A DNA stretch of 64,000 nucleotides from Trinickia mobilis (GTDB taxonomy: Bacteria; Pseudomonadota; Gammaproteobacteria; Burkholderiales; Burkholderiaceae): NCBI RefSeq assembly GCF_017315705.1, contig NZ_JAFLRF010000028.1, positions 1-64,000 of the forward strand. Direction: 5' to 3'. The notes under the pieces are model-generated. The model saw only the letters and a list, made by a program, of their open reading frames with translations. It did not search any database and was not told where the DNA came from. How positions within the stretch are numbered: the stretch's first letter is position 1; each line of letters opens with the position of its first letter. Position numbers and translations under genes: made by a program. Below are positions 18,915 to 29,490 of the stretch, piece by piece.

Positions 18915-19652
18915 TTAGCGCACGGCGGATAGGGCCCTGTCGAGCTGGTCGGCCGACACGGCTCCCGGCAGCCGGCGGCCGTCGGCGAGGAACACGGTCG
19001 GCGTGCCGGTCACGTTCATGCCGCGGCCTAGCGCGAGGTTCTTGTCGAGCGCGCTGGTGTCGCAGTCGGCCGGGCCACCGGGCGCTTTGTGGTCGAGCAT
19101 CCAGGCTTCCCAGGTCTTCGCGCGGTCGGCCGAGCACCAGATCGCCTTCGATTTCACGAGCGAATCCGGCGTCAGCACCGGATACAGGAACGTGTAGACG
19201 GTGACGTTATCGATCGATTTCAGCGTCGTTTCGAGCTGCTTGCAGTACGGGCAGTTCGGATCGGAGAACACCGCGATCTTGCGGCTGCCGTTGCCCTTCA
19301 CGACCTTGACCGCGTTCGCGAACGGCAGGCTCGCGAAGTCGATCTTGTTGGTTTCGGCAAGGCGCGCTTCGGTCAGGTTGGTGCGAGTTTTCGTGTCGAC
19401 GAGATCGCCGAGCAGCAAGTAGTCGCCGTTTGCGTCGCTATAGATGATCTGCGTGCCGAGATTGATCTCGTATAGGCCCGCGATCGGCGATTTGGCGATG
19501 CTCTTGATCGGCATGTCGCTGCCGAGGCGCGCTTGCAGCGTTGACTTCAGCTTGTCGGTGGCCTGGTCGGCCTGGTCGGCCTGGGCGGTGCAGCCGAGGG
19601 TCGCTGCCGCGACGGCCAGCACCGTCACGGCGATCCGAACGATTTTCTTCAT
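18915..19652 (-). CDS. dsbC: Thiol:disulfide interchange protein DsbC
   Basis: A periplasmic disulfide isomerase (245 aa). The signal peptide is MKKIVRIAVTVLAVAAATLG, followed by CTAQA as a likely signal-peptidase I site; the cysteine before AQA does not fit a proper lipobox. The N-terminal dimerisation region (SIAKSPIAGLYEINLGTQII) precedes the thioredoxin domain with active site FSDPNCPYCKQLE and the cis-Pro loop NVTGTPTVFLADGR. A second cysteine pair (AIWCSADRAK, PADCDTSA) is conserved in DsbC. It is 73 bp downstream of the ubiH-like gene. Confidence 0.92.
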   Translation of the reverse strand: MKKIVRIAVTVLAVAAATLGCTAQADQADQATDKLKSTLQARLGSDMPIKSIAKSPIAGLYEINLGTQIIYSDANGDYLLLGDLVDTKTRTNLTEARLAETNKIDFASLPFANAVKVVKGNGSRKIAVFSDPNCPYCKQLETTLKSIDNVTVYTFLYPVLTPDSLVKSKAIWCSADRAKTWEAWMLDHKAPGGPADCDTSALDKNLALGRGMNVTGTPTVFLADGRRLPGAVSADQLDRALSAVR

Positions 19653-19725
19653 GTTGTGCATCCTTTGGTGAAACGCGCGCGCATCGCGTGCCAGGTGTTC
19701 GCGGCGGACAGTCGCTGCCGAATTA

Positions 19726-20907
19726 TTAGCCCAAGGCGACCGAAACAAGCCAGCGCTTAATGAGCGGCTGCGCACCAACCAGCGCCATTCCTGTGTTGCG
19801 CACCGCGCGCGCGACCGTGCCCGGTACGGAAAACAGGCGCTGCAGGCCGTCGGTGGCGAGCATCAGCGCGCCGATATCCTCGCGGCGCGCGCGCTCGTAG
19901 CGGCGCAGCAGCACGGGGTCGCCCAAATCGCGGAACGGCTCCTTCTTCGCGATGACGTCGGCGAGCGCGGCCGCGTCGCGCAAGCCGAGGTTCATTCCCT
20001 GGCCGGCGAGCGGGTGGATCAGGTGCGCGGCGTCGCCGATCAGCGCGACGCGCGGCGCGATCAGGCGGTCGACCGTTTGCAGCGCGAGCGGAAAGCCCTG
20101 CGCGGGCGTCACGCATTCGAGCGCGCCGAGCTGGCCTAGCGTCGCTTTTTCGACGGCGGCCGCCAGTTGCGCGGGATCGAGCGCCATCAGATCGCGCGCG
20201 TGCTCGCTGCGCGCCGACCAGACGAGCGACACGTGGCCGTCCGGCAGCGGCAGCAACGCGATGATTTCGCCGTCCTTGAACCACTGGTACGCGGTTTCGC
20301 CATGCGGCTTGGCCGCCATGAAGTTCGCGACGACGCCCTTCTGCCGGTAATCGCGCCGTTCGACCTTCGAGCCCATCTGCGCGCGCACCCACGAATGGGC
20401 CCCGTCCGCACCGACGACCAGATCCGCCTCGATGACCTGGCCGTTCGCGAGACCGAGCGCTGCCGCATCCGGTTTGACGTCGAGCCCTTGGGCGCGCGCG
20501 TCGATCCAGGTCAGGTTCGGCTGGAAACGCAGCGCGGCATCGAGCGATTGCTCGATCAGCGACGATTCGACGATCCACGCGAGCTGCGGCACCGATGCCT
20601 GGAACGCCGAGAAATGGAGTTCGGCGTGCGCGTCGCCCCAGACGCGCATGTCGTAGACGGGTGAAAGCCGGCTGTGATCCAGGGCCTGCCAGACGCGCAG
20701 GCGTTCGAGCAAAGTCTGCGAACTGGCGGACAGCGCGTAGATGCGCGAATCGAAGACAGCATCCGCAGGACGCGGCACGGTGGGCTGAGCGAGCAGCGCG
20801 ACGCGCAGGCCGGCCTGCGTCAGCGCGAGCGCGGTGGTCTTGCCGACCAGCCCGCCGCCGACGACGGCCACGTGGAAGCTTTGATGTGAGGCATTCATGC
20901 CGGGCAT
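19726..20907 (-). CDS. UbiH/UbiF/VisC-family FAD-dependent hydroxylase
   Basis: A 393-aa flavoprotein monooxygenase of the ubiquinone-hydroxylase family, acting on the polyprenylated ring during ubiquinone synthesis. The FAD dinucleotide fold is FHVAVVGGGLVGKTTALALTQ, the second motif is DLVVGADGAHSWVRAQM and the ribityl-binding motif is ALIGDAAHLIHPLAGQGMN followed by LGLRDAAAL. Which ring position it hydroxylates (UbiH, UbiI or UbiM type) cannot be decided here. The start could be MPGMNASHQ or, three codons later, MNASHQ. The gene order ychF / ubiH-like / dsbC / M61 is typical of Burkholderia relatives. Confidence 0.87.
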   Translation of the reverse strand: MPGMNASHQSFHVAVVGGGLVGKTTALALTQAGLRVALLAQPTVPRPADAVFDSRIYALSASSQTLLERLRVWQALDHSRLSPVYDMRVWGDAHAELHFSAFQASVPQLAWIVESSLIEQSLDAALRFQPNLTWIDARAQGLDVKPDAAALGLANGQVIEADLVVGADGAHSWVRAQMGSKVERRDYRQKGVVANFMAAKPHGETAYQWFKDGEIIALLPLPDGHVSLVWSARSEHARDLMALDPAQLAAAVEKATLGQLGALECVTPAQGFPLALQTVDRLIAPRVALIGDAAHLIHPLAGQGMNLGLRDAAALADVIAKKEPFRDLGDPVLLRRYERARREDIGALMLATDGLQRLFSVPGTVARAVRNTGMALVGAQPLIKRWLVSVALG

Positions 20908-21215
20908 TATAGCCGCGCCCTTTCGGACGGCTTGTCCGGACGGGCCGCGCTGGTGCGCTATATCAAAAGTGGCGCGGGCACGCCGGCGAGCATCTGGCCC
21001 CTTCACGGTCGGACTGCCTGCGGCGGGCAACGCCCGGCGCGGCTGCACGCTCGATGCCGAAGGGCGCGGCCCGTCGCGGGACCAGCGGTACAATAGCGCT
21101 TTTGCCGGCCGCGCCCTGCGCGCCGTCCTTTTTTCCGCGCTGCGGCGAAGCCGTCCTGCCGGCTGCACCGAAGAGCGCGCGGCCGTAGCGCCGTTTCACC
21201 CGTTCGAAGGATTCC
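20908..21215. other. 308-bp divergent intergenic region
   Basis: This space lies between the ubiH-like gene and ychF. It is GC-rich, and the only promoter-like element I see is ggTACAATag (TACAAT at 21089-21094), a possible -10 box for ychF without a good -35. No RNA gene or conserved reading frame is recognised. Confidence 0.5.
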
Positions 21216-22310
21216 ATGAGCCTCAAATGCGGCATCGTCGGCTTGCCTAATGTCGGCAAGTCCACCCTGTTCAACGCGCTGACCAAGGCGGGCATCGCCG
21301 CCGAAAACTATCCGTTCTGCACGATCGAGCCGAATGTCGGCGTGGTCGAAGTGCCCGATCAGCGCCTGAAGGCGCTCTCCGAGATCGTCAAGCCCGAGCG
21401 CGTCGTGCCGGCGGTCGTCGAGTTCGTCGATATCGCTGGGCTCGTCGCCGGCGCGAGCAAGGGCGAAGGCCTCGGCAACCAGTTCCTCGCGAACATTCGC
21501 GAAACCGACGCGGTCACGCACGTCGTGCGTTGCTTCGAGGACGAGAACGTGATTCACGTCGCGGGCAAGGTCGATCCGCTGTCGGATATCGAAGTCATCA
21601 ACACCGAACTGGCGCTCGCCGACCTCGCGACCGTCGAGAAGGCGCTCGCGCGCTATTCGAAGGCGGCGAAGTCCGGCAACGACAAGGAAGCGGTCAAGCT
21701 GGCGGCCGTGCTGGAAAAGGTGCGCGCGCAACTGGATCAGGCGAAGTCGGTGCGTGCGCTCGATCTGACGGACGAGGAAGAGGCGCTTCTCAAGCCGTTC
21801 TGCCTGATCACCGCGAAGCCGACGATGTACGTCGCGAACGTGAAGGAAGACGGCTTCGAGAACAACCCGCATCTCGAAGCGGTGCGCAAGTACGCGGAAG
21901 GCGAGAAGTCGCCGGTCGTCGCGGTGTGCGCCGCGATCGAGGCCGAGATCGCCGATCTGGCCGACGAAGACAAGGAAGTGTTCCTCGCCGACATGGGCAT
22001 GCACGAGCCGGGCCTGAACCGCGTGATCCGCGCCGGTTTCAAGCTGCTTGGGCTGCAGACGTACTTCACGGCGGGCGTGAAGGAAGTGCGCGCGTGGACG
22101 ATTCATATCGGCGACACGGCGCCGCAGGCCGCGGGCGTGATCCACACCGACTTCGAACGCGGCTTCATCCGCGCGCAAACCATCTCGTTCGACGACTACG
22201 TGACCTACAAGGGTGAGCAAGGCGCGAAGGAGGCCGGGAAAATGCGCGCCGAAGGGAAGGAATATGTCGTGCACGACGGCGACGTGATGAACTTCCTGTT
22301 CAACGTCTGA
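21216..22310 (+). CDS. ychF: Redox-regulated ATPase YchF (Obg family)
   Basis: A 364-aa YchF/OLA1 GTPase-superfamily protein that prefers ATP and associates with ribosomes. The P loop is [18 protein letters not shown] (about 8-25), switch II is [20 protein letters not shown], and the specificity region is the YchF-type YVANVKED in place of NKxD. The C-terminal TGS domain is visible at [20 protein letters not shown] through [17 protein letters not shown] to the end. The length is exact for the family. It is monocistronic as far as I can see. Confidence 0.96.
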   Translation: MSLKCGIVGLPNVGKSTLFNALTKAGIAAENYPFCTIEPNVGVVEVPDQRLKALSEIVKPERVVPAVVEFVDIAGLVAGASKGEGLGNQFLANIRETDAVTHVVRCFEDENVIHVAGKVDPLSDIEVINTELALADLATVEKALARYSKAAKSGNDKEAVKLAAVLEKVRAQLDQAKSVRALDLTDEEEALLKPFCLITAKPTMYVANVKEDGFENNPHLEAVRKYAEGEKSPVVAVCAAIEAEIADLADEDKEVFLADMGMHEPGLNRVIRAGFKLLGLQTYFTAGVKEVRAWTIHIGDTAPQAAGVIHTDFERGFIRAQTISFDDYVTYKGEQGAKEAGKMRAEGKEYVVHDGDVMNFLFNV

Positions 22311-22312
22311 TA

Positions 22313-22507
22313 GCGGCTCGTCGCATCGACATCCGATCGGTCGCCGAAGCCCTGGCCTGGAAAGCCAACGGCGCCGACATGATCTGCGCACAGGGCGCGC
22401 AAGCCGGCGGCCACCGCGGCACGTTCCTCGGCCATCCCGGCGCCAGCATGGTCGGCACGCTCGCGTGGGGGCCGCGCCAGCGCGCATTCGAGCGCGAAGT
22501 ACAATAA
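22313..22507 (+). pseudogene. Remnant of a nitronate monooxygenase-like gene
   Basis: One frame encodes VAEALAWKANGADMICAQG (from 22340), then AQAGGHRGTFLGHPGASMVG, then a short tail to TAA. The block GADMI..QG.QAGGHRGTF is the recognisable substrate/FMN-phosphate region of nitronate monooxygenases (2-nitropropane dioxygenases). The frame has no start, no N-terminal barrel and no C-terminal portion, so about 60 codons of a roughly 330-codon gene survive. It begins right at the ychF stop and ends 140 bp before the ABC-F gene. It probably represents an old deletion, not a functional protein. Confidence 0.65.
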
Positions 22508-22646
22508 CGGACGCTCACACGCGCAAAGCGCCGGCACGACAGCCCATCCAAGCGCCGCGCCCCTCCGCGCAGCGCGCCCAATTTCATCAATCGCCGCCTG
22601 CGCCCTCTCTCGCGCGGCGCGGCATCAACATTCCGACTTCTAGCCC

Positions 22647-24314
<1,668 letters not shown>

Positions 24315-24356
24315 GCCAAACGATCGCCAACCAAGGCACACGGCTTGCGTGAAAAT

Positions 24357-24392
24357 AAGCGCCCCGCGCACTGTCGAGTGCGCGGGGCGCTT
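24357..24392 (+). terminator. Hairpin terminator after ettA
   Basis: A perfect 15-bp stem aagcgccccgcgcac/gtgcgcggggcgctt (24357-24371 with 24378-24392) with a six-base loop. There is no long T-tract, so termination efficiency is uncertain, but it sits between ettA and the next ribosome site (caggag at 24425-24430). Confidence 0.65.
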
Positions 24393-24436
24393 GTCCATAT
24401 GCGGTGCGGAGCGCGAGCGGCAGCCAGGAGCAACGG

Positions 24437-25555
24437 ATGGCAACGAAAGGCATGCGGGTAGCGTGGGTGGTCGTCGGCGTGATCGTGGCACTCGTCGTGG
24501 CGGCGTTTGCGGGCGTCTATGCGCTCGAGCGCGAATTGAAAGCGCGCATCGCCAGCGTGCTCGGGCCGCTCGGGAGCGCCGAGCGCATCGACATCGGCCT
24601 GTCGGGCGTCCGGCTCACCCATGTCCGTCTGCATGCGCCCAAGGGCTGGCCCGCGGGCGATACGCTGCGCGCCAATCAGATCACGGTCGAACCGGACCTG
24701 CCCGATTTGCTCAGGAAACGTATCCACGTGCGAAGCGTCGTCGTCGACGGCTTCAAGTTGACCGTCCTGCGCACCGAGAGCGGCGGCCTGCAAGTCGTGC
24801 CGAACCTGCGGCGATCGCTCAGCGAGGCGCCGGCGAGCGAAACCGAAACCACTCCCGTTTGGGGACCCGACAAGCTCGTCGACCACATCGAATTCACGCA
24901 CGGCACATTCGACTTCTACGACGAGACCGTGCGGCACCCGGCCTACAAGATCGTGGTCGAAAACGCGAACGCGACGGTCGATCATCTGCATCTGCCCGCC
25001 CTCGCCGATCCGACGACGGTTGCCGCGAAGGGCAGCATCAAGGGGCCGCAGCACACAGGCACGGTATCGTTTTCCGGCTGGATCAAGATCGCGAGCAAGG
25101 ATTCGCAGACGAACACGCAACTGCGCGGCGTCGACATCGTCACGCTCGACCCGTATTTGCTGACGAAAATCAGCGCGAAGACGCCCGTGGCGGGCGGCAC
25201 GCTCGACATGACCGTCGACGCGACGGTGCACAACGAGCAGCTTCACGCACCGGGCGTGGTGACGCTCGATCACCTGCAGCTCGCCGAGACCGGCGATCCG
25301 CTCGACACCTTCCTGTCGCTGTCCACCAAGGCCGCCGTCGCCGCGCTAAAGACGCACGGCGACAAGATCACGCTGCATTTCGAACTCGACGGCAATCTGC
25401 GCGACCCGAAGTTCTCGCTCAACGAGAGCTTCGCGACGAAGCTCGGTTCGGGCTTTGCCGATGCGCTCGGCGTAAGCGTCAAGGGCGTCGCCAAAGGCGT
25501 GGGCGAAACGGTGAAGGGGCTGAGCGGCGCGTTGCGCAACCTGATCGGGCAATGA
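24437..25555 (+). CDS. AsmA/DUF748-like membrane-anchored protein
   Basis: A 372-aa protein with one N-terminal transmembrane segment (VAWVVVGVIVALVVAAFAGV, about 8-27) and a long extracytoplasmic beta-rich region. The repeating pattern of short strands (IDIGLSGVRLTHVRLHAP, IHVRSVVVDGFKLTVLR, FTHGTFDFYDETV, DITRL-like stretches) resembles AsmA/DUF748 proteins, which are thought to shape envelope lipid transport. The C terminus (FADALGVSVKGVAKGVGETV) is short compared with large AsmA proteins. The ribosome site caggag supports the MATKGMRV start. The assignment rests on architecture and pattern, not on a catalytic motif. Confidence 0.6.
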   Translation: MATKGMRVAWVVVGVIVALVVAAFAGVYALERELKARIASVLGPLGSAERIDIGLSGVRLTHVRLHAPKGWPAGDTLRANQITVEPDLPDLLRKRIHVRSVVVDGFKLTVLRTESGGLQVVPNLRRSLSEAPASETETTPVWGPDKLVDHIEFTHGTFDFYDETVRHPAYKIVVENANATVDHLHLPALADPTTVAAKGSIKGPQHTGTVSFSGWIKIASKDSQTNTQLRGVDIVTLDPYLLTKISAKTPVAGGTLDMTVDATVHNEQLHAPGVVTLDHLQLAETGDPLDTFLSLSTKAAVAALKTHGDKITLHFELDGNLRDPKFSLNESFATKLGSGFADALGVSVKGVAKGVGETVKGLSGALRNLIGQ

Positions 25556-25640
25556 ACCGCGAGGCGAACGGGAACCCCGCGCCGGACGCGCTTCGGACGC
25601 GCTTCGGACGATCACGCGGCCGCGCCCGATCAGCGACGGT

Positions 25641-26264
25641 TCAGACCGGCAGGCCCAACTCGCGCAGGCGCGCTTCGGTCGCCGCCGCACTCGTGTGATG
25701 CACGCCGTGCCAGCCAAGGGCCGTCGCGGCATCGGCGTTTTTGCGGTTGTCGTCGATGAAGACGATTTCGTGCGGCTCGATGTCGGGCAAGTGCGGCTCG
25801 ATACGGCTGACCATCTCGCGGAAAATCGCCGGGTCCGGCTTCACGAGCTTCACGCGGCCCGAGACGACGATGTCCCTGAAGCGCCGCAGAATCGGAAAGT
25901 TCTCCCACGCGTACGGGAACGTCTCCGCCGACCAGTTCGTCAGGCCGAAGAGCGGCACGCCGGCCGCATCGAGTTTCTCGACCGTCGCCGCGCCGTCCTC
26001 CAGCACGCCGGCGATCATCTCGTGCCAGCGTTCGTAGAACGCGCGGATCAGCGCCTCGTGCTCGGGAAACTTCGCGATCAGTTCCTCGGTGCCTTCGGCG
26101 ATCGGCTGGCCGCCGTCCTGCCTCACGACCCAATCCATCGCGCAGACGCGCGTGAGAAACCAGCGGCGTTCCGCTTCATCGGGAATCAGTTGGCGATACA
26201 GGTACTCGGGGCTCCAGTCGATCAGCACCCCGCCGAAATCGAAGACGACGGCTTTGATGGTCAT
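25641..26264 (-). CDS. HAD-family hydrolase (subfamily IA)
   Basis: A 207-aa haloacid dehalogenase-fold phosphatase of the YihX/acid-phosphatase-like group. Motif I is VFDFGGVLIDWSPEYLY, motif II is LFGLTNWSAETFP, motif III is KLVKPDPAIFREM, and motif IV is EIVFIDDNRKNADAATALGW. The Tyr/Trp-rich cap region suits a small phosphorylated substrate, but the substrate is unknown. The start codon overlaps the stop of a short coding-like remnant (GCATGACC). It is 97 bp from the end of pepP on the same strand and may be co-transcribed. Confidence 0.88.
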   Translation of the reverse strand: MTIKAVVFDFGGVLIDWSPEYLYRQLIPDEAERRWFLTRVCAMDWVVRQDGGQPIAEGTEELIAKFPEHEALIRAFYERWHEMIAGVLEDGAATVEKLDAAGVPLFGLTNWSAETFPYAWENFPILRRFRDIVVSGRVKLVKPDPAIFREMVSRIEPHLPDIEPHEIVFIDDNRKNADAATALGWHGVHHTSAAATEARLRELGLPV

Positions 26265-26361
26265 GCGAACTCCGCTCTCAGCACGTCGGCGAGCGGGCGC
26301 ACCGAAGTCCGATTGCCGGCCAGCGCGCTGTTCGCCCAAACGTAGTTTTGATGCGCGACGA

Positions 26362-28191
26362 TCAGATGGGCTGCGTCCGCGTCTCGAGCCACACCTTCGC
26401 GTCGCCCGACACGTGCGGAGAGACGCGCGTGCGCACCGTCTCGTGATACGCGTTGAGCCACGCACGCTCGTCCTCGCGCAACAACGACAGCTCGATGCAA
26501 CGCGTATCGATCGGGCACAGCGTGAGCGTCTCGAACTTGAGGAACGAGCCGAACGCAGTCTCTTGAGCGACGCGATTCAACACGAGGTTTTCGATCCGCA
26601 CGCCCCACTTGCCCGGCCGGTAGATACCCGGCTCGACGGACGTGATCATCCCTTCCTCCATTGCCGTGAACGGCTCGGCCGGTGCGTAGTGCGAGATGAC
26701 CTGCGGGCCTTCGTGCACGTTCAGGAAGTAGCCGACGCCGTGGCCGGTGCCGTGGCCGTACTCGAGGCCGGCTTCCCAGATCGGCGCGCGGGCGATCGCG
26801 TCGAGCATCGGCGAGCGGATGCCGCGCGGGAAATGCGCGCGCGAGAGCGCCATCATCGCCTTGAGCACGATCGTGAAGTCGCGCTTTTGATCCGCCGAAA
26901 CCGTACCGACCGGCACGACCCGCGTGATATCCGTCGTGCCGCTGACGTATTGACCGCCGGAGTCGATCAAGAGCAGACCGTTGCCTTCGATCGTCGAATG
27001 CGACGCAGCGGTCGCGCCGTAGTGCGGCATCGCGCCGTTCGCGTTGAAGCCCGCTATCGTCGAGAAGCTCAGCGACACAAAGCCCGGCCGGCGCGCACGC
27101 GCGGCGGTCAGGCGTTCGTCGACCGTGAGTTCGGTGATCCTCTCGCCCTTGGCGAGCGCGCTTTCGAACCACGCAAAAAACTCGGCGAGCGCGGCGCCGT
27201 CCTGTTCCATCGTCGCGCGCACGTGTTCGGCTTCGCTCGCGGTCTTGCGCGATTTGGCGAACGTCGACGGGTTGACCGCCTCGACGATTTTCACGGACGC
27301 CGGCACCGCCTGCAGCAGGCCGTATGTCACGCGGCGCGGATCGATGAGCAGGGTCGAGCCGGCCGGCAATGCCGCAAGCGCGGCGGGAGTGCGTTGATAC
27401 GGCTCGACGCGGATGCCGTCGCGCGCGAGCGCATCGACCGTTTCCTTCGGCACCTTGCCGTCGCCGATGAAGAGCGACGCCCCATCGAGCCCGATCAGCG
27501 CATGCGCGACGAACACCGGGTTGTACTTCACGTCGGCGCCGCGCAGGTTCAAGAGCCACGCGAGGTCGTCGAGCGTCGAGACGAAATGCCATTGCGCGCC
27601 GTTTTCCTGCATCGCGCGGTGCACCCGGGCGAGCTTTTCGGCGCGCGCGTCGCCGACATGCGGCGCGGCGTGCTCATAGACAGCCACGTCCGGCAGCGCC
27701 GGGCGTCCCGGCCAAATCTCGTCGAGCAAGTCGACCTCGGTCCGCAAGGCAATGCCGCGCCTGGAAAACGTATCGGTCAACACGCGCGCCGCCGCGACGC
27801 CCAGCACTGCGCCGTCGACGCCGACCGTCGCTCCTGCCGGAAGGTTCTGCGCCAGCCAATCGACATGCGCCTGCGACTGTTGCGCGGACACGAGCTTCAT
27901 CAACTGCACTCCGCTGCCCGCCAGTTGGGTTTCGGCCTGCACCCAGTAGCGGCTGTCGGTCCAGAGGCCCGCGAAGTCGGCGGTGACGACGAGAAGGCCA
28001 GCGGAGCCCTTGAAGCCCGACAGCCATTGACGGCCTTGCCAGCGCTCCGGCAGATATTCGGAGAGGTGCGGATCGGCGGACGGAACGATATAGGCGGCGA
28101 GCCCCGCGCGCGCCATCGCACCGCGCAGCCGCGCCAGCCGCTCGGGAATGGATTCGCCGAGGGCAGCGGATTCAGGAAGTCGGATATTCAT
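26362..28191 (-). CDS. pepP: Xaa-Pro aminopeptidase (aminopeptidase P, long form)
   Basis: A cytosolic M24-family metallopeptidase (609 aa) that removes N-terminal residues preceding proline. Two creatinase-like N-terminal domains precede the pita-bread catalytic domain, the three-domain form shared with eukaryotic cytosolic APP. The five metal ligands are visible: Asp in LLIDSGGQYVSG, Asp in TTDITRVV, His in YGHGTGHGVGYFLNVHEG, Glu in ITSVEPGIYRPG and Glu in VRIENLVLN. The start MNIRLPESAALG gives a normal length. A small membrane-protein gene starts 273 bp upstream on the same strand. Confidence 0.93.
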   Translation of the reverse strand: MNIRLPESAALGESIPERLARLRGAMARAGLAAYIVPSADPHLSEYLPERWQGRQWLSGFKGSAGLLVVTADFAGLWTDSRYWVQAETQLAGSGVQLMKLVSAQQSQAHVDWLAQNLPAGATVGVDGAVLGVAAARVLTDTFSRRGIALRTEVDLLDEIWPGRPALPDVAVYEHAAPHVGDARAEKLARVHRAMQENGAQWHFVSTLDDLAWLLNLRGADVKYNPVFVAHALIGLDGASLFIGDGKVPKETVDALARDGIRVEPYQRTPAALAALPAGSTLLIDPRRVTYGLLQAVPASVKIVEAVNPSTFAKSRKTASEAEHVRATMEQDGAALAEFFAWFESALAKGERITELTVDERLTAARARRPGFVSLSFSTIAGFNANGAMPHYGATAASHSTIEGNGLLLIDSGGQYVSGTTDITRVVPVGTVSADQKRDFTIVLKAMMALSRAHFPRGIRSPMLDAIARAPIWEAGLEYGHGTGHGVGYFLNVHEGPQVISHYAPAEPFTAMEEGMITSVEPGIYRPGKWGVRIENLVLNRVAQETAFGSFLKFETLTLCPIDTRCIELSLLREDERAWLNAYHETVRTRVSPHVSGDAKVWLETRTQPI

Positions 28192-28209
28192 TATGTAGCC
28201 TGCAAGCGT

Positions 28210-28464
28210 TCATCGACGGGAGACCAAGCCGACCGTCACGGCAACGGCGAGAAGTGCGATGGCCGTGCAAACCGGCCATTCGAGCGTGTCGCCATCATAG
28301 AAAAGGCCCGTCACACTGCCGGCCATCTTGGCGGCACTGGCTGCCGCAACCCCGATCAGCACGGCAACCCAAGGACGGGTGCGGCCCGTGCGGCGCAGCG
28401 GATGAAGCCGCCAGCCGAGCGAGCCGACGACAGCGCCCAGCACGACGATTCCCGGCCAGCCCAT
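28210..28464 (-). CDS. Small GlsB/YeaQ-like integral membrane protein
   Basis: An 84-aa hydrophobic protein with about three membrane segments: GIVVLGAVVGSLGWRL, WVAVLIGVAAASAAKMAGSV and VCTAIALLAVAVTVGLV. The layout resembles transglycosylase-associated (GlsB/YeaQ/YmgE) small membrane proteins, although the typical Gly-rich signature is weak. The ATG at MGWPGIV is preferred because a gaggg ribosome site lies 8 bp before it; a GTG three codons earlier is possible. Function is unknown. It ends 18 bp before pepP on the same strand. Confidence 0.6.
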   Translation of the reverse strand: MGWPGIVVLGAVVGSLGWRLHPLRRTGRTRPWVAVLIGVAAASAAKMAGSVTGLFYDGDTLEWPVCTAIALLAVAVTVGLVSRR

Positions 28465-28639
28465 CAGCGGCACCCTCGCATTATTTTCAGACTAATCCCA
28501 TAGGCACTGCGCAGACGCCTTAATAGCATTCTTATCTCATTCAACCAAAAGATCAGCACGGCATTTCTCTGTGCAGCGGTCGAGTTTAGGGGTCGGAAAA
28601 ATGTTAAGCAAGTGCGCGCGCTGCCGCTGACGCCCATCC

Positions 28640-29431
28640 ATGCGAATCGCCCTTATCGAACCGGATTCTCGCCACGCCGAAGTAATGGACCGGCTGCTCT
28701 TCGCCGGCGGCCATACTTGTCGGCACTTCACCAACAGCAACGACTTCTTCGCGTGGATCGCCACGCGAACCTGCGATCTTCTCATTACGGACCAGTGGGC
28801 GGGCGATCTGCCGTCCGAAGACGTGATCCCGGCCGCCCGCGCGATCCTGCCCGGCCTGCCGGCCATGGTCATGATTCACGCGCCGCGCGAGAGCGAGATC
28901 GTCGCGAGCCTGCATGCGGGCGCCGACGATTGCCTCGGCAAGCCGGTGCGCGGACCTGAGCTGCTCGCGCGGGTCGACGCGCTCTTGCGCCGCGCCGGCG
29001 TGCGCCGTCCGCCCAGCCCGTCGCGCGGACGCTTCGGCGAGTATGCGTTCGACGTCGCGCGCGGTCTAGCACGATTCGACGATCAGGTCGTCACGCTGAC
29101 ACCGAAGGAATGCCGCTTCGCGCTGCTGCTGTTCGCGAACCTCGGGCGCCCGGTTTCGCGCGCGCACATTCTCGAGGCGGTCTGGGCGACGCGGCGCGAC
29201 TTCAAGTCGCGCACGCTCGATACCCACGCGTCGCGCGTGCGAACCAAGCTGCAGTTGCATCCGGAGCGGGGCTACAGTCTGAGCCCGCTCTACGGCTTCG
29301 GCTATCAGCTCGACCGGATCTTCGGCGAGACGCCGGCCAAAGGAACCAAAGGGCCCAAAGGGCCCAAAGGGATCAAAGGGCCAGAAGACGCCGATCGCGG
29401 CGAAAATGAAAGCAGCATAGAAACGCTATAA
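28640..29431 (+). CDS. OmpR/PhoB-type response regulator, atypical receiver, collagen-like tail
   Basis: A 263-aa DNA-binding response regulator. The receiver (1-115) keeps an Asp in LLITDQWAG and a Lys in CLGKPVRG. The acidic pocket is degenerate (ALIEPDS) and the usual Thr/Ser position reads MIHAP. A winged-helix output domain follows (about 135-235) with PKECRFALLLFANLGRPVSR and KSRTLDTHASRVRTKLQ. After residue 236 comes a glycine/proline/lysine repeat tail, GTKGPKGPKGIKGP, then an acidic end. No histidine kinase gene is adjacent. The stop codon overlaps a TATAAT box probably used by hemA. It may act independently of phosphorylation. Confidence 0.82.
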   Translation: MRIALIEPDSRHAEVMDRLLFAGGHTCRHFTNSNDFFAWIATRTCDLLITDQWAGDLPSEDVIPAARAILPGLPAMVMIHAPRESEIVASLHAGADDCLGKPVRGPELLARVDALLRRAGVRRPPSPSRGRFGEYAFDVARGLARFDDQVVTLTPKECRFALLLFANLGRPVSRAHILEAVWATRRDFKSRTLDTHASRVRTKLQLHPERGYSLSPLYGFGYQLDRIFGETPAKGTKGPKGPKGIKGPEDADRGENESSIETL

Positions 29432-29432
29432 T
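29427..29432 (+). promoter_or_regulatory. Putative hemA promoter -10 box
   Basis: TATAAT lies at 29427-29432, overlapping the stop codon of the response regulator and 59 bp upstream of the hemA ATG. I do not see a good -35 at the proper spacing, so the call rests on the perfect -10 alone. Confidence 0.4.
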
Positions 29433-29490
29433 ATGCGGCTGAATCATAGCCTTGCCGCACCCACAGCCAGGGTCCATTGCAGCCCCGCAC

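Noticed and set aside
18915-19652. DsbC as a lipoprotein because of a cysteine near the signal peptide end
   Set aside because: The residues before the cysteine (TLG) do not form a proper lipobox, and AQA just after gives a normal signal-peptidase I site.
26089-28503. An 804-codon plus-strand open frame across the HAD and pepP genes
   Set aside because: It is antisense to two genes with intact catalytic motifs; the composition (very Arg-rich) is that of a shadow frame.
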